From an uncultured Lachnospiraceae bacterium (GTDB lineage Bacteria > Bacillota > Clostridia > Lachnospirales > Lachnospiraceae), in the NCBI GenBank assembly GCA_934385475.1, contig CAKRPS010000003.1, forward strand, positions 1 through 64,000: a stretch of 64,000 bases of DNA, written 5' to 3'. Made by a program: the position numbers and the translations under genes. Positions 8,359 through 18,757 of the stretch are shown here, piece by piece (the first letter of the stretch is position 1; each line of letters begins with the position of its first letter). Under the pieces are notes generated by a model. The model was given only the letters and a program-made list of their open reading frames with translations, was not told the origin of the DNA and did not search any database.

Positions 8359-9168
8359 CTACTCCTCTAATACCCCCGGGTGTAAAATCATCTGACAGGA
8401 ATCCTCTTTTGCGATCCCCGTATTGCATATTGCAACGATCACCTGTCTGCACTCCCGCCTGTTCACGCTATCCTCCAGATATAGAACCGGCAGTTCATAG
8501 GCATCCAGCATTCCCCGGCTTTTTCCTACACTCTGATAAGGGATGATGTGATATTTCTCCGGTCGGAAGTTTTCTGCTATCCTGGCAGCCTCCCGATCAC
8601 TGATCAGACATACCGGTTTTCCACTCACCGGATCGACCAGACGATTACCGGTATCTACAAACGCCCTGACTCTGACTGGCGTCTCCTGCTTTGAACACGG
8701 AATCGACACAAGAAACTGCTCTTTTTTCTGCCTTTTCTCCATCCATCTCCACAGGCGTTCCAGAATTCGATATGCCCCATATCCCCCCGCCAGCATAAGC
8801 AGCAGTTCTTCTCCCGTGTTCATATTCTGTCTAAAACGGCTCAGAATCCACATGATAATGCTGCCGATAAAAAAGCTGCATCCTCCGGCTATCAGGCAGG
8901 CTTTTCCAAGCGTCTTTCCAACTGTCCGAAATGCGATCCACAGCATACAGATTTCCGATGGAACTACTCCTATCAGTAATCTTCCATACAGTGTGTCCAG
9001 CGGTATCAGCATACACGCACAGGTTATCAGTGCCCCTGTGATTGCCCCCAGAAAAATTCTGAAGTGCGTGGCAGTACACTTCATAATCTTTTTGACAAGA
9101 GCAAGCATATACAGATTCAGAATGACCTGTTGCAGGAAAAAGCTGTCAAGATATAATTTGCAATACAC
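8359..9168 (-). CDS. spoIIGA: Sporulation sigma-E processing peptidase SpoIIGA
   Basis: Membrane-embedded aspartic protease that processes pro-SigE after a forespore signal. 269 residues: an N-terminal part with about five hydrophobic segments (1-135), then a cytosolic protease domain with the catalytic triplet in [18 protein letters not shown]. It is immediately upstream of sigE (11 bp from its chosen start), the classic spoIIG operon. The promoter candidate at 9193-9225 has the unusually long spacing typical of spoIIG. Confidence 0.93.
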   Translation of the reverse strand: MYCKLYLDSFFLQQVILNLYMLALVKKIMKCTATHFRIFLGAITGALITCACMLIPLDTLYGRLLIGVVPSEICMLWIAFRTVGKTLGKACLIAGGCSFFIGSIIMWILSRFRQNMNTGEELLLMLAGGYGAYRILERLWRWMEKRQKKEQFLVSIPCSKQETPVRVRAFVDTGNRLVDPVSGKPVCLISDREAARIAENFRPEKYHIIPYQSVGKSRGMLDAYELPVLYLEDSVNRRECRQVIVAICNTGIAKEDSCQMILHPGVLEE

Positions 9169-9192
9169 ATTTCACCTCCAGGCTTCCAACCC

Positions 9193-9225
9193 ATTATAAT
9201 GAATCTGAAGTAAATAATGTGTCAC
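9193..9225 (-). promoter_or_regulatory. spoIIG-type promoter upstream of spoIIGA
   Basis: Minus-strand TATAAT (9193-9198) preceded by GTGACA (9220-9225) with 21 bp between them. The B. subtilis spoIIG promoter, which is sigma-A with Spo0A activation, has a similarly overlong spacer (recalled as 22 bp). No clear Spo0A box was found nearby. Confidence 0.45.
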
Positions 9226-9268
9226 ATTCTGGGGTGTGAAGTGCTATATTTTAAGACATAAGACAACA

Positions 9269-9296
9269 AAAAACCACAGGAACTCCTGTGGTTTTT
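9269..9296 (-). terminator. Intrinsic terminator after ftsZ
   Basis: Stem AAAAACCACAGG / CCTGTGGTTTTT with a four-base AACT loop, followed on the minus strand by a T-rich tract. It ends the dcw transcript about 40 bases after the ftsZ stop. Confidence 0.85.
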
Positions 9297-9337
9297 ATTG
9301 TCAATTAATAACCTTCTATATGATTCAGTACCGTAAC

Positions 9338-10561
9338 TTACTTGCTTCTCAGAAAATCCGGAATCTTGAGAGATTTCTCTTCTACAGAGCTCTTGATATC
9401 CGCTGTCCGGTTGATACCGCTGATCGGTTTCAACTGGGGTTGTCCTGCCTGCGGAGTTGTATTCTGTGTTACCGGAGGCTTCAGATTCATTCCTGTTGTA
9501 TTGAAACCGCCAAGACCAGCTCCCGCCGGGCTGCTGCTTCCCTTGCCCTGCAAAGAGGTCGGTGTTATGTATCCTGACTTAAAGCCAAGACCTGCGCCCA
9601 TCTGCTTTGCCTTCTGCTCGATTCCTGTTGCAATGATCGTAATGTTGCAGGTATCTGTCATATTGGCATCATACATTGCACCGAAAATAATATTGACATC
9701 ATCTCCGGTAAGCTCCTGTACATAGCTTGCCGCATCATTGGCATCTGCCAGTGAGATATCACCCGAAACATTGATAATAACGTGGGTTGCACCGGAAATA
9801 GTCGTCTCCAGAAGAGGACTTTCCACTGCCATTTTAACAGCCTCATTGGCCTTATCGTCACCTTTTCCGGTTCCGATTCCGATGTGGGCAATTCCCTTAT
9901 CCTTCATGACAGTCTGTACATCTGCAAAGTCCAGATTGATGACGGAAGGATTATTGATCAGATCTGTAATACCCTGCACTGCCTGCTGAAGTACCTCGTC
10001 AGCCTTCTTCAATGCATCCGGCATAGTTGTCCGTCTATCTACGATTTCAAGGAGCTTATCATTAGGAATAACGATCAAAGTATCTACATTGCCCTTGATC
10101 TTTTCAATACCGCCCAAAGCGTTTGTCATACGCGCTCTTGCCTCAAACCGAAAAGGTTTTGTGACAACTCCAACGGTAAGAATTCCCATATCCTTTGCGA
10201 TCTTTGCAACAACCGGAGCTGCTCCAGTTCCGGTTCCGCCACCCATACCACAGGTGACAAATACCATATCAGCTCCCTTTAATGCGGCTGAAATCTCTTC
10301 TGCGCTCTCCTCCGCTGCCTTCTCGCCGATCTCCGGTTTGGCTCCTGCACCAAGACCCTTGGTCAGCTTCTCTCCTATCTGTAATAATGTAGGGGCCTTA
10401 CATAACTGTAATGCCTGTTTATCGGTATTGATCCCGATAAATTCTACACCTTCTATCTGTTCATCAACCATTCTATTCACAGCATTATTGCCTGCACCGC
10501 CAACACCGACTACGATAATTCTGGCTGCAAACTCAGCGTCATTTGCCTTAATCTCAAGCAA
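9338..10561 (-). CDS. ftsZ: Cell division protein FtsZ
   Basis: Tubulin-like GTPase forming the division ring. A TTG start at 10561 is chosen because AAGGAGG lies seven bases upstream and gives [19 protein letters not shown], the usual N-terminus; the longer frame to 10585 would translate the ribosome binding site itself. 407 residues. The GTP-binding signature is [14 protein letters not shown]7-loop residues NLDFADV are present. A Gly/Pro/Gln-rich linker precedes the conserved C-terminal peptide IPDFLRSK, the binding site for FtsA/SepF-type partners. Last gene of the dcw cluster. Confidence 0.97.
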   Translation of the reverse strand: MLEIKANDAEFAARIIVVGVGGAGNNAVNRMVDEQIEGVEFIGINTDKQALQLCKAPTLLQIGEKLTKGLGAGAKPEIGEKAAEESAEEISAALKGADMVFVTCGMGGGTGTGAAPVVAKIAKDMGILTVGVVTKPFRFEARARMTNALGGIEKIKGNVDTLIVIPNDKLLEIVDRRTTMPDALKKADEVLQQAVQGITDLINNPSVINLDFADVQTVMKDKGIAHIGIGTGKGDDKANEAVKMAVESPLLETTISGATHVIINVSGDISLADANDAASYVQELTGDDVNIIFGAMYDANMTDTCNITIIATGIEQKAKQMGAGLGFKSGYITPTSLQGKGSSSPAGAGLGGFNTTGMNLKPPVTQNTTPQAGQPQLKPISGINRTADIKSSVEEKSLKIPDFLRSK

Positions 10562-10666
10562 GGTACTACCTCCTTCTGCTCCCACTTAAACTCATATAGA
10601 TTATCATATAATTTTTTTTTCGACTTCGCAACAGTTTTTTCAAAAATGTTAAATTCCTGTAGGTTC

Positions 10667-11551
10667 CTAATCCTGTTCAAAGCTGTAGGTCTTGGTATCC
10701 TCGGTATACTCCCTCATATTCAGGACACCCTTCTTGCCTTCAAGGCTTGGAAGGATATATTGCAGTTTCATAATTTTTTCTTCCAGATTTGTGCTGTCTC
10801 CCAGTGCCACTCTTGCTTCCCCAAACACCAGTGTCACCTCATAATCCGAGTCAAAATAGATCTTGTCCACTGTCAGGGAATACTTCGCCAGAAGCTGTGT
10901 CAGATTCAGAATTTCGTTAAAAATGTCCTCATTTTCCACAGGCAGTTTCTCGTGTAACACCACATGGTCAAACTGCAGTCCCGTGACCTGTGGGATCCCC
11001 GGTGTCGGGTCCTGCGAAGTTTCCACCACGATTCCATCCTTATCAAAATAGACATACAGTCCCAGATACGACACGTAGCCGGCCAGCGCTTTCTCATAGA
11101 CCGTGATCCGTATCGTATCCCGGGATTGTATCGTAACATCCATCGTTTCAATAAAGGGAATGTTTTCCACTCCCTTATCCCGGTATTTCATCGACAGGAA
11201 CAGGGAATTATGACCATATCTGCCCCCCATTACCATATCCATGATCTCTTCATTCGTGTAATGGATATTTCCTTCTACATAGACAGTCGTCACCGTATAG
11301 TTCCGAATAATGTATTCGTATCCCGCAAACAGAAACACCAACAGAACAAGAACTATCGTAAATAAGATGGCAAGGCGCTTTTTTCTTCCAAACCGAAGCT
11401 TTTCAATCTTTTCTTCCATCCGGTCATTTTTAACCAGTCTGAGATTGTTGCGGCTGGCTGCCGGCTTGATCGTTCTGTTCTCCTCCGGTGCCTTTTTCAC
11501 CTTGTGCGGTCTGTATGCTTTTTTTACTTTTTTCTTTTTTCCTTCACCCAT
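10667..11551 (-). CDS. divIB: Division protein DivIB/FtsQ
   Basis: Single-pass membrane protein of the divisome core (FtsQ/DivIB with FtsL and DivIC). 294 residues: a Lys/Arg-rich cytoplasmic tail (1-70), one transmembrane segment (LAILFTIVLVLLVFLFAGYEYII, about 59-82), a POTRA domain (VTTVYVEGNIHYTNEEIMDMV...) and the FtsQ beta domain. It starts three bases after the murA stop, so the two are probably co-translated. Confidence 0.88.
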   Translation of the reverse strand: MGEGKKKKVKKAYRPHKVKKAPEENRTIKPAASRNNLRLVKNDRMEEKIEKLRFGRKKRLAILFTIVLVLLVFLFAGYEYIIRNYTVTTVYVEGNIHYTNEEIMDMVMGGRYGHNSLFLSMKYRDKGVENIPFIETMDVTIQSRDTIRITVYEKALAGYVSYLGLYVYFDKDGIVVETSQDPTPGIPQVTGLQFDHVVLHEKLPVENEDIFNEILNLTQLLAKYSLTVDKIYFDSDYEVTLVFGEARVALGDSTNLEEKIMKLQYILPSLEGKKGVLNMREYTEDTKTYSFEQD

Positions 11552-11554
11552 TAC

Positions 11555-12811
11555 TCATACTTCCCGTATCGCGATAGCCACTCCCAGATTGTGCATATCT
11601 GATACAATATCTTCATATCCTCTATCAATAAAATGTATGTTTCTCACCAGGGTAGTCCCCTCTGCCGCTGCTCCTGCCGCAACGATCGCCGCTCCTCCCC
11701 GGAGCTCTCTTGCCTCCACCTGCGCACCTGTCAATTTGGGAACGCCTCTTACCATTGCCCTCTTTCCCTGCACCTGAATATCGGCTCCCATTTTTTTCAG
11801 ATCGTCCACAATGCGGTACCGGTTTTCAAAAATATTCTCCTGCATTATCCCATTCCCCGATGCGAGAGCCATCGCACACAGAAATGGAGATTGCAGGTCC
11901 GTCGGAAAGCCCGGATAACTCTCCGTACACACAAGCGGCAGGTTACGAAGCCGCTTCTTACAGCACACCTCCACCCCGTCTTTCGCAAGCTTTGTCTCCG
12001 CTCCCATCCTGCCTGCAATGTCCAGCACTGCCTGCATATGGTTTCCCGGAGCTTTCTCCAGAAAGAATTGTCCTCCTGCACACATTCCAGCCGCCAGATA
12101 GGTTCCCGCCACGATCCGGTCCGCCGGGATACAGAAATGGACCGGTTGAAGCCTCTTCGCTCCCCGGATCACTATGCGGCTGCTTCCTGTCCCCTCTATC
12201 CGGGCTCCCGCCTCCTGCAGAAAATGGCAAAGTATCTGTATCTCCGGCTCTCTTGCCGCAGGCTCAATAACAGTCTCTCCCTCTGCAAGAACCGCCGCGA
12301 GGATCAGATTCTCAGTAGTACCCACACTGACAAACGGAAGTCTGTGCACGGCACCTTTCATGCCGCTTGTACTGGCTTCAAACCCGTCGTCCCACTCCCG
12401 GATGCAGACTCCCATCTTTCTGAGTCCCGAAAGGTGCATATCGATCGGCCTTCTTCCGATCACACATCCGCCCGGATACTCCATCCGGACATTCCCGACT
12501 CTGGTCAGAAGTGCCCCCAGCAACGTGATCGAGGAACGCATGACTCCGACCGAATCCGGCGGCATGATCCCTTCCCGAACCCCTGCCGTATTGATGCGGA
12601 GACTCCTTTGTCCTCTCTCAATCACACATCCGACGCTTTCCATCAGTCTGAGCATATGATGCACGTCTGTTATTTGAGGACAGTTTTCGATTTCACATGT
12701 GCCTTCTATTAAAAGTGTTGCCGCCAGAACTGGCAACGCTGCATTTTTCGATCCCTGTACAACTGTCTGACCACTCAGACAGTTTCCACCATAGATACAA
12801 ATAGCTTCCAT
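11555..12811 (-). CDS. murA: UDP-N-acetylglucosamine 1-carboxyvinyltransferase
   Basis: First committed step of peptidoglycan precursor synthesis: transfer of enolpyruvate from PEP to UDP-GlcNAc. ATG 12811 has AGAGG six bases upstream; 418 residues. Visible: the substrate-binding GSKNAALPVLAA loop near residue 20 and the catalytic-Cys loop GGCVIGRRPIDMHLSG (fosfomycin target; normally GARP, here GRRP). Position within dcw between ftsW and divIB is typical of Clostridia. Confidence 0.93.
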   Translation of the reverse strand: MEAICIYGGNCLSGQTVVQGSKNAALPVLAATLLIEGTCEIENCPQITDVHHMLRLMESVGCVIERGQRSLRINTAGVREGIMPPDSVGVMRSSITLLGALLTRVGNVRMEYPGGCVIGRRPIDMHLSGLRKMGVCIREWDDGFEASTSGMKGAVHRLPFVSVGTTENLILAAVLAEGETVIEPAAREPEIQILCHFLQEAGARIEGTGSSRIVIRGAKRLQPVHFCIPADRIVAGTYLAAGMCAGGQFFLEKAPGNHMQAVLDIAGRMGAETKLAKDGVEVCCKKRLRNLPLVCTESYPGFPTDLQSPFLCAMALASGNGIMQENIFENRYRIVDDLKKMGADIQVQGKRAMVRGVPKLTGAQVEARELRGGAAIVAAGAAAEGTTLVRNIHFIDRGYEDIVSDMHNLGVAIAIREV

Positions 12812-12896
12812 AAGCAAACCTCTGATAAAAAATATGACCTATTCTATCTATATGGTTTTCCTCACGGAAGTTATCTTGTCTTTTCCAAAATTATTC

Positions 12897-14063
12897 CTAC
12901 AAATCCTTAAGCCGTATTCCCTTGGCTACGCTCAGCACCAGTCCGATCTCGATCAGCAGGAACATGACCGATGATCCACCATAGCTGATAAACGGCAGGG
13001 AAATTCCGGTATTCGGTATCGTATTGGTCACAACGGCAATATTCAGAATTACCTGAATGGCGATATGTCCCATCACTCCGACTACCAACAGTGCCCCAAA
13101 CAGATCCGGCGCGTTGTTTGCAATGATCATAAAACGCCAGATCAGCAGTAAAAACATAATGATAACTGCAAAGCCTCCAAACAGGCCAAGCTCCTCACAG
13201 ATAATGGAAAAGATCATATCATTCTGCGCCTCCGGCAGAAATCCGAGCTTCTGCATACTCTGCCCAAGTCCCTTTCCCAAAATACCGCCGGAACCGATCG
13301 CGTAGAGAGCCTGCAACGTCTGAAATCCCTTTCCGCTGGCATATGCCTCCGGATCGAGCCACGCCAGAATTCTGGCACCACGGAAGTTCAGGCTGTCTGC
13401 CTGCGAAGCTGCCTTCTGTACAATAATAAAGACAATGCCTGCCCCGCCTGCAATTCCCGCCAGTCCAAGCAAAATAAATCTCTTGTAATCCGGACAGGAT
13501 ACGAACAGCATCAGCACGGCAATTCCCATAACAATGATCGCTGAACTCAGGTTATTGGTGATCTGCCAGATCATAACAGCGATAGGGGCCGGCATAAGGA
13601 GCGTCATCCAGAAACCCTTGCGCGTCCGGATCGCCTTTCCCATGGTACAGATCATACTTGCCAGAAACAGGATCATTCCCAGTTTGGACACCTCCGCAGG
13701 CTGCAGGGAAATGGGACCTATGTAAATCCACCGCTTAGCGCCTCCGGCCTCATGGCCAAAGGGCACGATCAGCAGGATCAGAACGGCGGATACAATATAT
13801 CCCAGCACGGCAAAACGCTCCCAGAAATGATACGGAATGTTCGCCACCACCACCATAGCCACCAGACCGAGAATTGTTGCAAACAACTGCTTCTTCAGGT
13901 AAAATGCCGAATCCCCGAAATCGAGGTTTGCCTCGTAAGAGCTGGTGGAATATACCATGATCAGGCCAAATCCCAACAGAAACAGTACGATGAACAGCAG
14001 GCTGTTATCCATATAGTTCTCATAATTCTGTTTTTTTCTTCCGGAGCCATTTCTTCGTGCCAC
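12897..14063 (-). CDS. ftsW: SEDS glycosyltransferase FtsW/SpoVE
   Basis: Polytopic peptidoglycan polymerase of the SEDS family, the partner of class B PBPs. 388 residues with about ten membrane segments. Family signatures: GFGLIMVYSTSSYEA, SLQPAEVSKLGMILFLA and the C-terminal PNTGISLPFISYGGSSV. In Firmicutes this position is occupied by either the division enzyme FtsW or the spore-cortex enzyme SpoVE. With pbpB and spoVD in the same cluster, it could serve both PBPs; sequence alone does not decide. Confidence 0.9.
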   Translation of the reverse strand: MARRNGSGRKKQNYENYMDNSLLFIVLFLLGFGLIMVYSTSSYEANLDFGDSAFYLKKQLFATILGLVAMVVVANIPYHFWERFAVLGYIVSAVLILLIVPFGHEAGGAKRWIYIGPISLQPAEVSKLGMILFLASMICTMGKAIRTRKGFWMTLLMPAPIAVMIWQITNNLSSAIIVMGIAVLMLFVSCPDYKRFILLGLAGIAGGAGIVFIIVQKAASQADSLNFRGARILAWLDPEAYASGKGFQTLQALYAIGSGGILGKGLGQSMQKLGFLPEAQNDMIFSIICEELGLFGGFAVIIMFLLLIWRFMIIANNAPDLFGALLVVGVMGHIAIQVILNIAVVTNTIPNTGISLPFISYGGSSVMFLLIEIGLVLSVAKGIRLKDL

Positions 14064-14069
14064 GAAATA

Positions 14070-15431
14070 TTAATCCTCCAACTGTTCCACAAATTCTTTA
14101 AACATTTTGCCTCTCACCTCATAGTTAGGGAACATTCCCCAACTTGCACATGCGGGAGACAGCAGAACTGCATCACCGCTCTGTGCATTTTCCACACAGA
14201 TATCAAATGCTTCACGGAAGGTATCTGCCATAACAATATTGCGAACTCCATACTTTCTGGCACATTCCGCTATCTTCTCTCTTGTCTGTCCGATCAGCAC
14301 CAGACACTTCACCTTGTCTCCAAATGCCTTAATCCACTCATCGTACTCGCTCTGTTTATCATAGCCACCGCCGATCAGGATCGTCGGCTTACTCATCGCC
14401 TTGATTCCCTGGATCGCCGCATCCGGATTCGTTCCCTTAGAATCGTTATAATAGTCAACGCCTTTCTTAGTCGCTACAAATTCAATCCGGTGCTCTACCG
14501 CCTTAAACTCTTTTATTACATTGAGAATAATGTGCATGGGAACTCCCATCGCTCTGGAAATCGCAATCGCTGCCATCACATTTTCCACATTACAGGTACC
14601 TACCAGATTCATATCATGAATACTCATAATGCGTTCTGCCTTACCATTTACCGCCTCATAAATATCCTCACCCTCCTGATAAAAACCATTCTCAAGCTTT
14701 CTGACCGATGAGAACCACACTACCTGTGCCGGACATTTCTCTCCGAAGGCTCTGGTATACTCGTTCTCATAATTGAGTACACAGGTCTGCTCTTTCGTCT
14801 GGTTTCTGGTGATCGCTTCCTTGGCAGCCACATAATTCTCCATCGTGTGATGTCTGTTGAGATGATCCGGTGTGATGTTCAGGATTGCAGACACATCCGG
14901 TTTAAAATTCTCTATCGTCTCAAGCTGGAAGCTGCTGATCTCTGCCACCGTGACGGTGTCTTCCTTTGCATCCAGCGCTGTCAGCGTGTATGGATTTCCG
15001 ATATTTCCCACAACATCCACATGCTCATAGTACGCCGCCATGATCTCTCCGACCAGTGAAGTGGTCGTTGTCTTACCGTTCGTTCCTGTAATTCCGACTA
15101 CCCGGCCCTTACCAAGTTCATAGGCAAGCTCTATCTCACCCCATATTTTGATCCCACGGTCTCTGAAAGCGTTTACAAATTCTGTATCCGTCGGCACTCC
15201 TGGGCTTAAGATCACAAGCTCCACCTGTTCTTCCATTTCCTTCGGCAGATTCCCAAGAACAATTTCAACCTCTGCGTCTGTCTCAAACTTAGCCCGGATA
15301 TCTGTTTCCTGCAACTTGTCATTGGCATCGTACAGTATCGGTTTTGCCCCAGTGTGCTGTAATGCTTTCACTGCTCCGATACCGCTTATACCGGTTCCGA
15401 CCACCAAAACCCTCTTGTTCTGTAATTCCAT
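14070..15431 (-). CDS. murD: UDP-N-acetylmuramoylalanine--D-glutamate ligase
   Basis: Adds D-glutamate to UDP-MurNAc-L-Ala in the cytoplasm. 453 residues. N-terminal Rossmann segment RVLVVGTGISGIGAVKAL, ATP-binding GVTGTNGKTTTTSLV-type P-loop (here GITGTNGKTTTTSLVGE, about residue 112), NITPDHLNRH, the EHRIEFV motif and NDSKGTNPDAA. It starts seven bases before ftsW in the order mraY-murD-ftsW. Confidence 0.96.
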   Translation of the reverse strand: MELQNKRVLVVGTGISGIGAVKALQHTGAKPILYDANDKLQETDIRAKFETDAEVEIVLGNLPKEMEEQVELVILSPGVPTDTEFVNAFRDRGIKIWGEIELAYELGKGRVVGITGTNGKTTTTSLVGEIMAAYYEHVDVVGNIGNPYTLTALDAKEDTVTVAEISSFQLETIENFKPDVSAILNITPDHLNRHHTMENYVAAKEAITRNQTKEQTCVLNYENEYTRAFGEKCPAQVVWFSSVRKLENGFYQEGEDIYEAVNGKAERIMSIHDMNLVGTCNVENVMAAIAISRAMGVPMHIILNVIKEFKAVEHRIEFVATKKGVDYYNDSKGTNPDAAIQGIKAMSKPTILIGGGYDKQSEYDEWIKAFGDKVKCLVLIGQTREKIAECARKYGVRNIVMADTFREAFDICVENAQSGDAVLLSPACASWGMFPNYEVRGKMFKEFVEQLED

Positions 15432-15488
15432 CTCTGTACGCCTCTCGTCTTTCTATATTTTTTAACAGGCCTCACAGTCTGTTTATGT

Positions 15489-16445
15489 TTACACACCCAT
15501 CAATGCCACCAGACACAACAACGCGGTCACTATGGAGAACACCGTTACCACCCTCGTCTCAGACCAGCCGCAAAGCTCAAAATGATGATGGATCGGCGCC
15601 ATTTTAAAGATACGCTTTCCACCGGTCATCTTGAAATAAGATACCTGAAGCATTACCGACAATACCTCTACAAGATAGATAAATCCAACGATCACAATAT
15701 AGAGCGGCATCTGCATCATGTAAGCAGAAGCAGCCACAAATCCACCGAGTGCCAGTGAGCCGGTATCTCCCATAAAGACACTTGCAGGATGGACATTGAA
15801 CAGGAGAAATCCAAGCAATGCACCAACTACCGCACAGGTCACCGGTTCAATTCCACTTCCGGTTCCGATCGCCACTACCGTAAAGAAGGTCGCTACCAGC
15901 ACCGTCACCGAACTGGCCAGACCATCCAGACCATCAGTAAAATTCGTTCCATTCACGGTTCCGATCACAACCAGAAACAGAATCGGAATATTCAGCCAGC
16001 CAAAATCCAGATACACGCCATCCATAAACGGCACCTTCATGGCAAGCGAAACATCTGTATATTTCAAAAGGTAAAATACAAAAACCCCGGTCACAACAAT
16101 TTGCAGTGCCATCTTCTGCCATGCCCTGAGTCCCATCGATCTCTTCAAAACAACCTTGATATAATCATCCAGAAAACCTACCATACCAAAGCCAAGCGTG
16201 AGAAACAGAATCGGTATGATCTTAGGATAATCTTTCACAAAAAACAGGGAGGTTACCACAACACTGAGCAGGATCAAAATTCCTCCCATGGTCGGTGTTC
16301 CGTTCTTTTTCAGGTGGCTCTGCGGTCCTTCATCACGGACAGTCTGCCCCACCTTTAATCTTCTCAAAAAGGGAATAATGACAGGTCCCAAAAGAACACT
16401 GATCGCAAAAGAAATGATAACCGACATCAATATAGTTGCATTCAT
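15489..16445 (-). CDS. mraY: Phospho-N-acetylmuramoyl-pentapeptide transferase
   Basis: Integral membrane enzyme making lipid I from UDP-MurNAc-pentapeptide and undecaprenyl phosphate. 318 residues with about ten membrane helices. Conserved cytosolic loops: GTPTMGG, GFLDDYIKV (catalytic DD), NGTNFTDGLDGLA, FMGDTGSLALGG, and MAPIHHHFELCGWSETRVV near the end. It follows directly on the C-terminal part of spoVD, its normal dcw neighbour. Confidence 0.97.
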   Translation of the reverse strand: MNATILMSVIISFAISVLLGPVIIPFLRRLKVGQTVRDEGPQSHLKKNGTPTMGGILILLSVVVTSLFFVKDYPKIIPILFLTLGFGMVGFLDDYIKVVLKRSMGLRAWQKMALQIVVTGVFVFYLLKYTDVSLAMKVPFMDGVYLDFGWLNIPILFLVVIGTVNGTNFTDGLDGLASSVTVLVATFFTVVAIGTGSGIEPVTCAVVGALLGFLLFNVHPASVFMGDTGSLALGGFVAASAYMMQMPLYIVIVGFIYLVEVLSVMLQVSYFKMTGGKRIFKMAPIHHHFELCGWSETRVVTVFSIVTALLCLVALMGV

Positions 16446-16482
16446 AAAAGTAAGATATCCTTTCCGTTATTAGAGCTTCTGT

Positions 16483-17140
16483 CTACTCTGCACACTCTTG
16501 TTTATTATAATCCATCTTTTCCAAATATGGAAGAATGTTTTCAAAAAGCTGTCGCACGACCGGTGCAGCAATCTGCCCTCCATAATAGGTTCCCTGTGGA
16601 TTCCGTATGATCGCAATGGCCAGAATCTGTGGATCATCCGCGGGCGCAAATCCCAGAAAAGAAGCAATGTATTTTCCGCTCCCTCTCGGAAGGGTCTGGC
16701 TGGTTGCGGTTTTACCACCTATCCGGTATCCTTCCACCGCCCCTTTTTGTCCACCGCCCTCTGCAACCACCTGCTCCAGAATATACCGCATGGTCTCCGA
16801 GGTTTCCGCCGATACAATATTCTCCCTTACCGGATAACTCAATATCTTCTGATTCTCTCCGGCTGCGTCTGCGACCCTGAGTCCAAAGTGAGGCGTCACT
16901 CTTCTTCCTCCATTTATAATAGAAGATACGGTGGTTGCAAGCTGAATGGGTGTGATCTGGAAAGACTGCCCGAAAGAGATCGTTGCCAATTCTACCGGCC
17001 CCACATTTTCCATCTTATGCATGATCGTTCCCGCCTCTCCCGGCAGGTCAATCCCCGTCTTATCCAAAAGCCCAAATTGCCTGAAGCAGTCAAAAAACCG
17101 TTCCGTTCCAATCCTCAGGCCAACCGTTATGAACACCGGG
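16483..17140 (-). CDS. spoVD: SpoVD (class B penicillin-binding protein), C-terminal part, split from its N-terminus
   Basis: Encodes the last 218 residues of a class B transpeptidase with no start signals of its own (the first in-frame start-like codon, GTG 17136, has no ribosome binding site). The frame begins at the junction and reads NPVFITVGLRIGTERFF..., then TGIDLPGEA, SFGQSFQITPIQLATT and the third active-site motif GGKTATSQT (KTA in place of KTG). The Asn at the junction is the last residue of the SxN motif. The N-terminal 368 residues are at 33.9-35.0 kb, same strand. Joining the parts gives an intact 587-residue protein; see the mobile element entry. Confidence 0.93.
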
Positions 17141-17160
17141 TTACCGGGAGACCTGTAATT
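17129..17160. other. Left attachment junction of the spoVD element
   Basis: Read on the minus strand, the element arm AATTACA (17154-17160) is followed by GTAA (17141-17144) and then the spoVD arm GTTCAT (17129-17134). The recombinase stop codon TAA lies inside the core. Inferred crossover is at the AA dinucleotide (17141-17142), the common centre of symmetry of the reconstructed target and element sites. Confidence 0.8.
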
Positions 17161-18757
17161 TGTGTGATCCCTCCGGCAGGTACATTGTCCTTCTCTGCTC
17201 TTTATTCAGGAGTATTTCTAACCTGCCGTCCGGATATACCTCTATCCGGTCCAATTTTGTCACCAGCACTCTTACCTTTGCCTCCGCGATCAGATCCGTC
17301 TCTTTGAGACACTTTCTGATCTGTTCGGTTCTCTTATGACGCTCCTGCGTTTTTTGTCCTGCGGCTTTCAGTTTCTCTCTCCTTTGCTCCAGCAGCTTCA
17401 TCTGATTTTCCACTTCCATGCGACACGTAAGGAAATCATCATCTCCGATAATACCGGACATCAGCTTCTCCAATATCCGCTTTCTCTTCTGTTCCAGCTT
17501 CTCATATTCCGACGCAAGCCGCGCCAGTTCCCCTTCCTCTCCTGCTCCTGACAGGATTTCTTCAAGCATCCGGTTCATACGCTCCTCCAACTGTTCCCGA
17601 GGGCCGCCTATCTCTTCATAATCTTCCTCACAATTCTGCCGCAACAGTTCCAGAATCTGATCTTCTCTCACATTTCTGTTATCACAGCCATTTTCAGGAT
17701 CTTTGGCACGTCTCCCATACTTCATTGCGCTGGAACATTTCCATTCCACCAGATATCCCTGTCCCGACCGGAACGCATTGCGGTAGTAAACTCCCCCACA
17801 GATACCACAGTACAGTTTTCCCGAAAACAGGTGCATTCCTGCTTTGGACATATCTCTCTTATACTCTCCATAGCGGCAGTGTACCGCCCTTTCCTCTATT
17901 TTTTTGAGCACCTGTTCCTGATACTCCCTTGATACGATCGGCGGCAGGGCATTCTCCGCATAAATCCACTCTTCCTCAGGCACCTGTCTGTACCGTTTGC
18001 TCTCAAAGTCATACTCCTTCGTATGCATGACTACAGTTCCGTGTGCTCTCGGAGAATACAGCATCTTTCTCCACTGGACGGCCCCTATCTTCTTCCCATT
18101 CCTGCTTCTGGCCCCTTGCAGATACATCTGATTGGCAATACTGTAAAATCCCTTTCCCTCCAGTGCCAGTTCAAAAGCCTGCCTGTAATATTCCGCCTCT
18201 GTCTCATTTCTTTCAAAGGTATTTTTTCCGGTTTTATTCCACCCGAACATAGGACTGGTAATATTCCATCCTGTTTTTTTCTGCTGTCTCCTCCTGTGTG
18301 CATTTTTGATCTTCTTGGATAGTTCTCTGCTGAATTCCTCTGCCAGAATGGCTTTGATCCCGGATATCAGACTGTCATCCGGTGTGTAGAACTGATCGTC
18401 TATGTAAATATAAAGCTTTAAATGATACTCGGTAAGTCTTCCCAAAAACAGATACCAGTCTTTGGCAGACCTCATCAGACGGTCAATGGACTTGATCATA
18501 ATGATGTCAAAGAGATCTCTTTCCATATCTTCATATAATCTCTGATATTCGTTTCTTCTTCTGGTGCTGGTCCCCGATTCACTCTCCACGTACTGAGCCG
18601 TAACAATCCAGCCCTTTCTCTGTTCCGCAATCTCCCGGCTCTCCTGCACCTGCACATTGAGTGCATTTCTCTGCGCCTCCTCCTCTGTGGAGCACCTGTT
18701 ATAAATTCCCACGCGCAATGTATCCGTAAGCGAACTGTCCTGCCTCACTGCTCCCAC
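17141..18757 (-). CDS. Large serine recombinase
   Basis: Site-specific recombinase of the large serine family, 538 residues. N-terminal resolvase domain about 14-150: LRVGIYNRCSTEE with nucleophile Ser23, and the DRLMRS motif near residue 94. Recombinase domain about 165-290 (SPMFGWNKTG..., RSRNGKKIGAVQWRKMLYSP). A zinc ribbon follows (LYCGICGGVYYRN...WKCSS...GCDNRNV), then a long coiled coil (about 385-470) of the type that controls integration versus excision. GTG 18757 overlaps the preceding 50-codon ORF. Its stop codon is part of the attachment core, so it sits at the extreme end of the element, as in skin-type elements and phages. It is the obvious candidate to excise or insert the 16.8 kb segment. 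Confidence 0.93.
   Translation of the reverse strand: MGAVRQDSSLTDTLRVGIYNRCSTEEEAQRNALNVQVQESREIAEQRKGWIVTAQYVESESGTSTRRRNEYQRLYEDMERDLFDIIMIKSIDRLMRSAKDWYLFLGRLTEYHLKLYIYIDDQFYTPDDSLISGIKAILAEEFSRELSKKIKNAHRRRQQKKTGWNITSPMFGWNKTGKNTFERNETEAEYYRQAFELALEGKGFYSIANQMYLQGARSRNGKKIGAVQWRKMLYSPRAHGTVVMHTKEYDFESKRYRQVPEEEWIYAENALPPIVSREYQEQVLKKIEERAVHCRYGEYKRDMSKAGMHLFSGKLYCGICGGVYYRNAFRSGQGYLVEWKCSSAMKYGRRAKDPENGCDNRNVREDQILELLRQNCEEDYEEIGGPREQLEERMNRMLEEILSGAGEEGELARLASEYEKLEQKRKRILEKLMSGIIGDDDFLTCRMEVENQMKLLEQRREKLKAAGQKTQERHKRTEQIRKCLKETDLIAEAKVRVLVTKLDRIEVYPDGRLEILLNKEQRRTMYLPEGSHKLQVSR

Noticed and set aside
8359..9337. Spo0A box upstream of spoIIGA
   Set aside because: Looked for TGTCGAA-type sites; only a weak TGTGACA was found, so only the promoter spacing is reported.
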